This document shows positions 63,703 to 64,000 of a stretch of DNA of 64,000 nt, piece after piece. Source of the DNA: Polynucleobacter sp. Latsch14-2 (GTDB taxonomy: Bacteria > Pseudomonadota > Gammaproteobacteria > Burkholderiales > Burkholderiaceae); the NCBI RefSeq assembly GCF_018881925.1, contig NZ_JACVPL010000001.1, positions 186,001-250,000 on the forward strand. Reading direction: 5' to 3'. Below the pieces are notes generated by a model. The model saw only the letters and a program-made list of their open reading frames with translations, did no database searches and was not told the origin of the DNA. Made by a program: the position numbers and the translations under genes. Within the stretch, counting starts at the first letter, position 1, and each line of letters starts with the position of its first letter.

Positions 63703-64000
63703 TTACTTCTCCGCCTTCCACTCACCAGATTTACCACCACTCTTCTCTAGTAGCTTCACATCACCCATCACCATGCCTCGGTCTACTGCTTTACACATGT
63801 CATAAATTGTGAGCAGGGCTACTTGGACTGCTGTGAGGGCTTCCATTTCAACGCCAGTAGGTCCGATGGTTTCTGCTCGCACTTGGCAGCTGATACTATT
63901 TTCTGCTGGATTGAGGTGCATCTCTAGGCTTACATGGGTTAGTGCGAGAGGGTGACATAAGGGGATCAAGTCGGAAGTTCTTTTTGAGGCCTGTATGCCA
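63703..64000 (-). CDS. moaC: Cyclic pyranopterin monophosphate synthase (partial; 5' end outside window)
   Basis: It converts the GTP-derived cyclic intermediate made by MoaA into cPMP in molybdenum-cofactor synthesis. The visible 99 codons include [19 protein letters not shown] and the active-site segment [13 protein letters not shown] (catalytic Asp and Lys). The frame runs off the end of the window; the complete protein would be about 160 residues. Its 3' end, from somewhere in the 59-bp core onward, was probably supplied by the integrative element, so the gene is a chimera yet appears intact (C-terminus [10 protein letters not shown]). Confidence 0.95.
   Translation of the reverse strand, partial: GIQASKRTSDLIPLCHPLALTHVSLEMHLNPAENSISCQVRAETIGPTGVEMEALTAVQVALLTIYDMCKAVDRGMVMGDVKLLEKSGGKSGEWKAEK
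63779..63837. repeat. Right 59-bp attachment repeat within moaC
   Basis: Exact copy of 58251-58309; outside it (63838 on) the sequences no longer match. It encodes residues around [16 protein letters not shown], the most conserved part of MoaC. Confidence 0.92.

Larger units (their letters stand above)
58251..63837. mobile_element. Integrative element in moaC, about 5.5 kb, with primase-helicase
   Basis: It is bounded by a 59-bp perfect direct repeat. From right to left: tyrosine integrase, 73-aa protein, primase-helicase, an origin-like region, HGG-motif protein (all leftward), and a zinc-ribbon protein, exported protein and 53-aa membrane protein (rightward), then a leftward XRE repressor. 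There are no capsid, portal, terminase large subunit, conjugation or antibiotic resistance genes. The coding DNA is more A+T rich and poorer in good ribosome sites than the flanking housekeeping genes. This suits a satellite or integrative-plasmid lifestyle; helper dependence is unproven. Confidence 0.85.

Noticed and set aside
1-64000. CRISPR arrays, insertion sequences or rRNA genes
   Set aside because: No regularly spaced repeats, no transposase and no rRNA sequence were seen in the window.

Overview
The window looks like the chromosome of a small-genome, low-to-mid GC betaproteobacterium of the family Burkholderiaceae, most likely Polynucleobacter or a close relative. I infer this from gene order (dusB-fis-purH-ruvCAB, lptD-surA-pdxA-rsmA, lnt-corC-ybeY-miaB, recA-recX-sucCD-terC-pilin-moaC) and from protein character; no database was searched. 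About 58 kb is dense housekeeping DNA and about 5.6 kb at the right end is a foreign integrative element.

Layout. 1-6.9 kb: a rightward run of DUF502, aspS, nudB, an ATM1-type ABC exporter, a type-2 glycerate kinase and pyrC, followed by a compact RNase P RNA (rnpB). 7.2-10.6 kb: an OsmC-like gene, a candidate CU-rich small RNA, rplM-rpsI, argC and erpA. 10.6-14.4 kb: anmK, tyrS and a nitronate-monooxygenase-like gene behind a striking inverted repeat. 14.4-24 kb: a long leftward block of ruvBAC, purH, fis, dusB, a UbiH-like hydroxylase, pepP, murU and amgK. 24-29.7 kb: lptD-surA-pdxA-rsmA, divergent from amgK. 29.8-39.8 kb: leftward envelope and translation genes (plsC, gmhB, glyS, glyQ, lnt, corC, ybeY, miaB, an antiporter). 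39.8-52.1 kb: rhodanese, htpG with a textbook heat-shock promoter, a second OsmC gene, a Rap1a-like orphan immunity gene, amtB with an NtrC-like site, transporters, ggt and a tRNA-Met. 52.1-58.1 kb: recA with a LexA box, recX, sucCD, terC, a type IV pilin and a small membrane zinc-ribbon protein.

58.25-63.84 kb: an integrative element inserted in the 3' part of moaC. A 59-bp perfect direct repeat bounds it. Its tyrosine integrase lies next to the reconstituted moaC, and the displaced moaC 3' end is left at the far side. Inside are a primase/RepA-like helicase protein, an iteron-like array plus a 24-bp palindrome that could be its origin, a small HGG-motif phage-type protein, an XRE repressor with an operator over its own start, and a divergent cargo operon (53-aa membrane protein, exported four-cysteine protein, zinc-ribbon protein) whose function I do not recognise. 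It has the parts of a minimal self-replicating satellite or integrative plasmid, with no structural or packaging genes. This is the best candidate for an undescribed system here.

Functional links: anmK, amgK and murU belong to the MurNAc recycling route that by-passes de novo UDP-MurNAc synthesis; gmhB, plsC, lptD, surA and lnt serve outer-membrane and lipoprotein assembly; recA, recX and ruvCAB serve recombination; sucC and sucD make succinyl-CoA synthetase.
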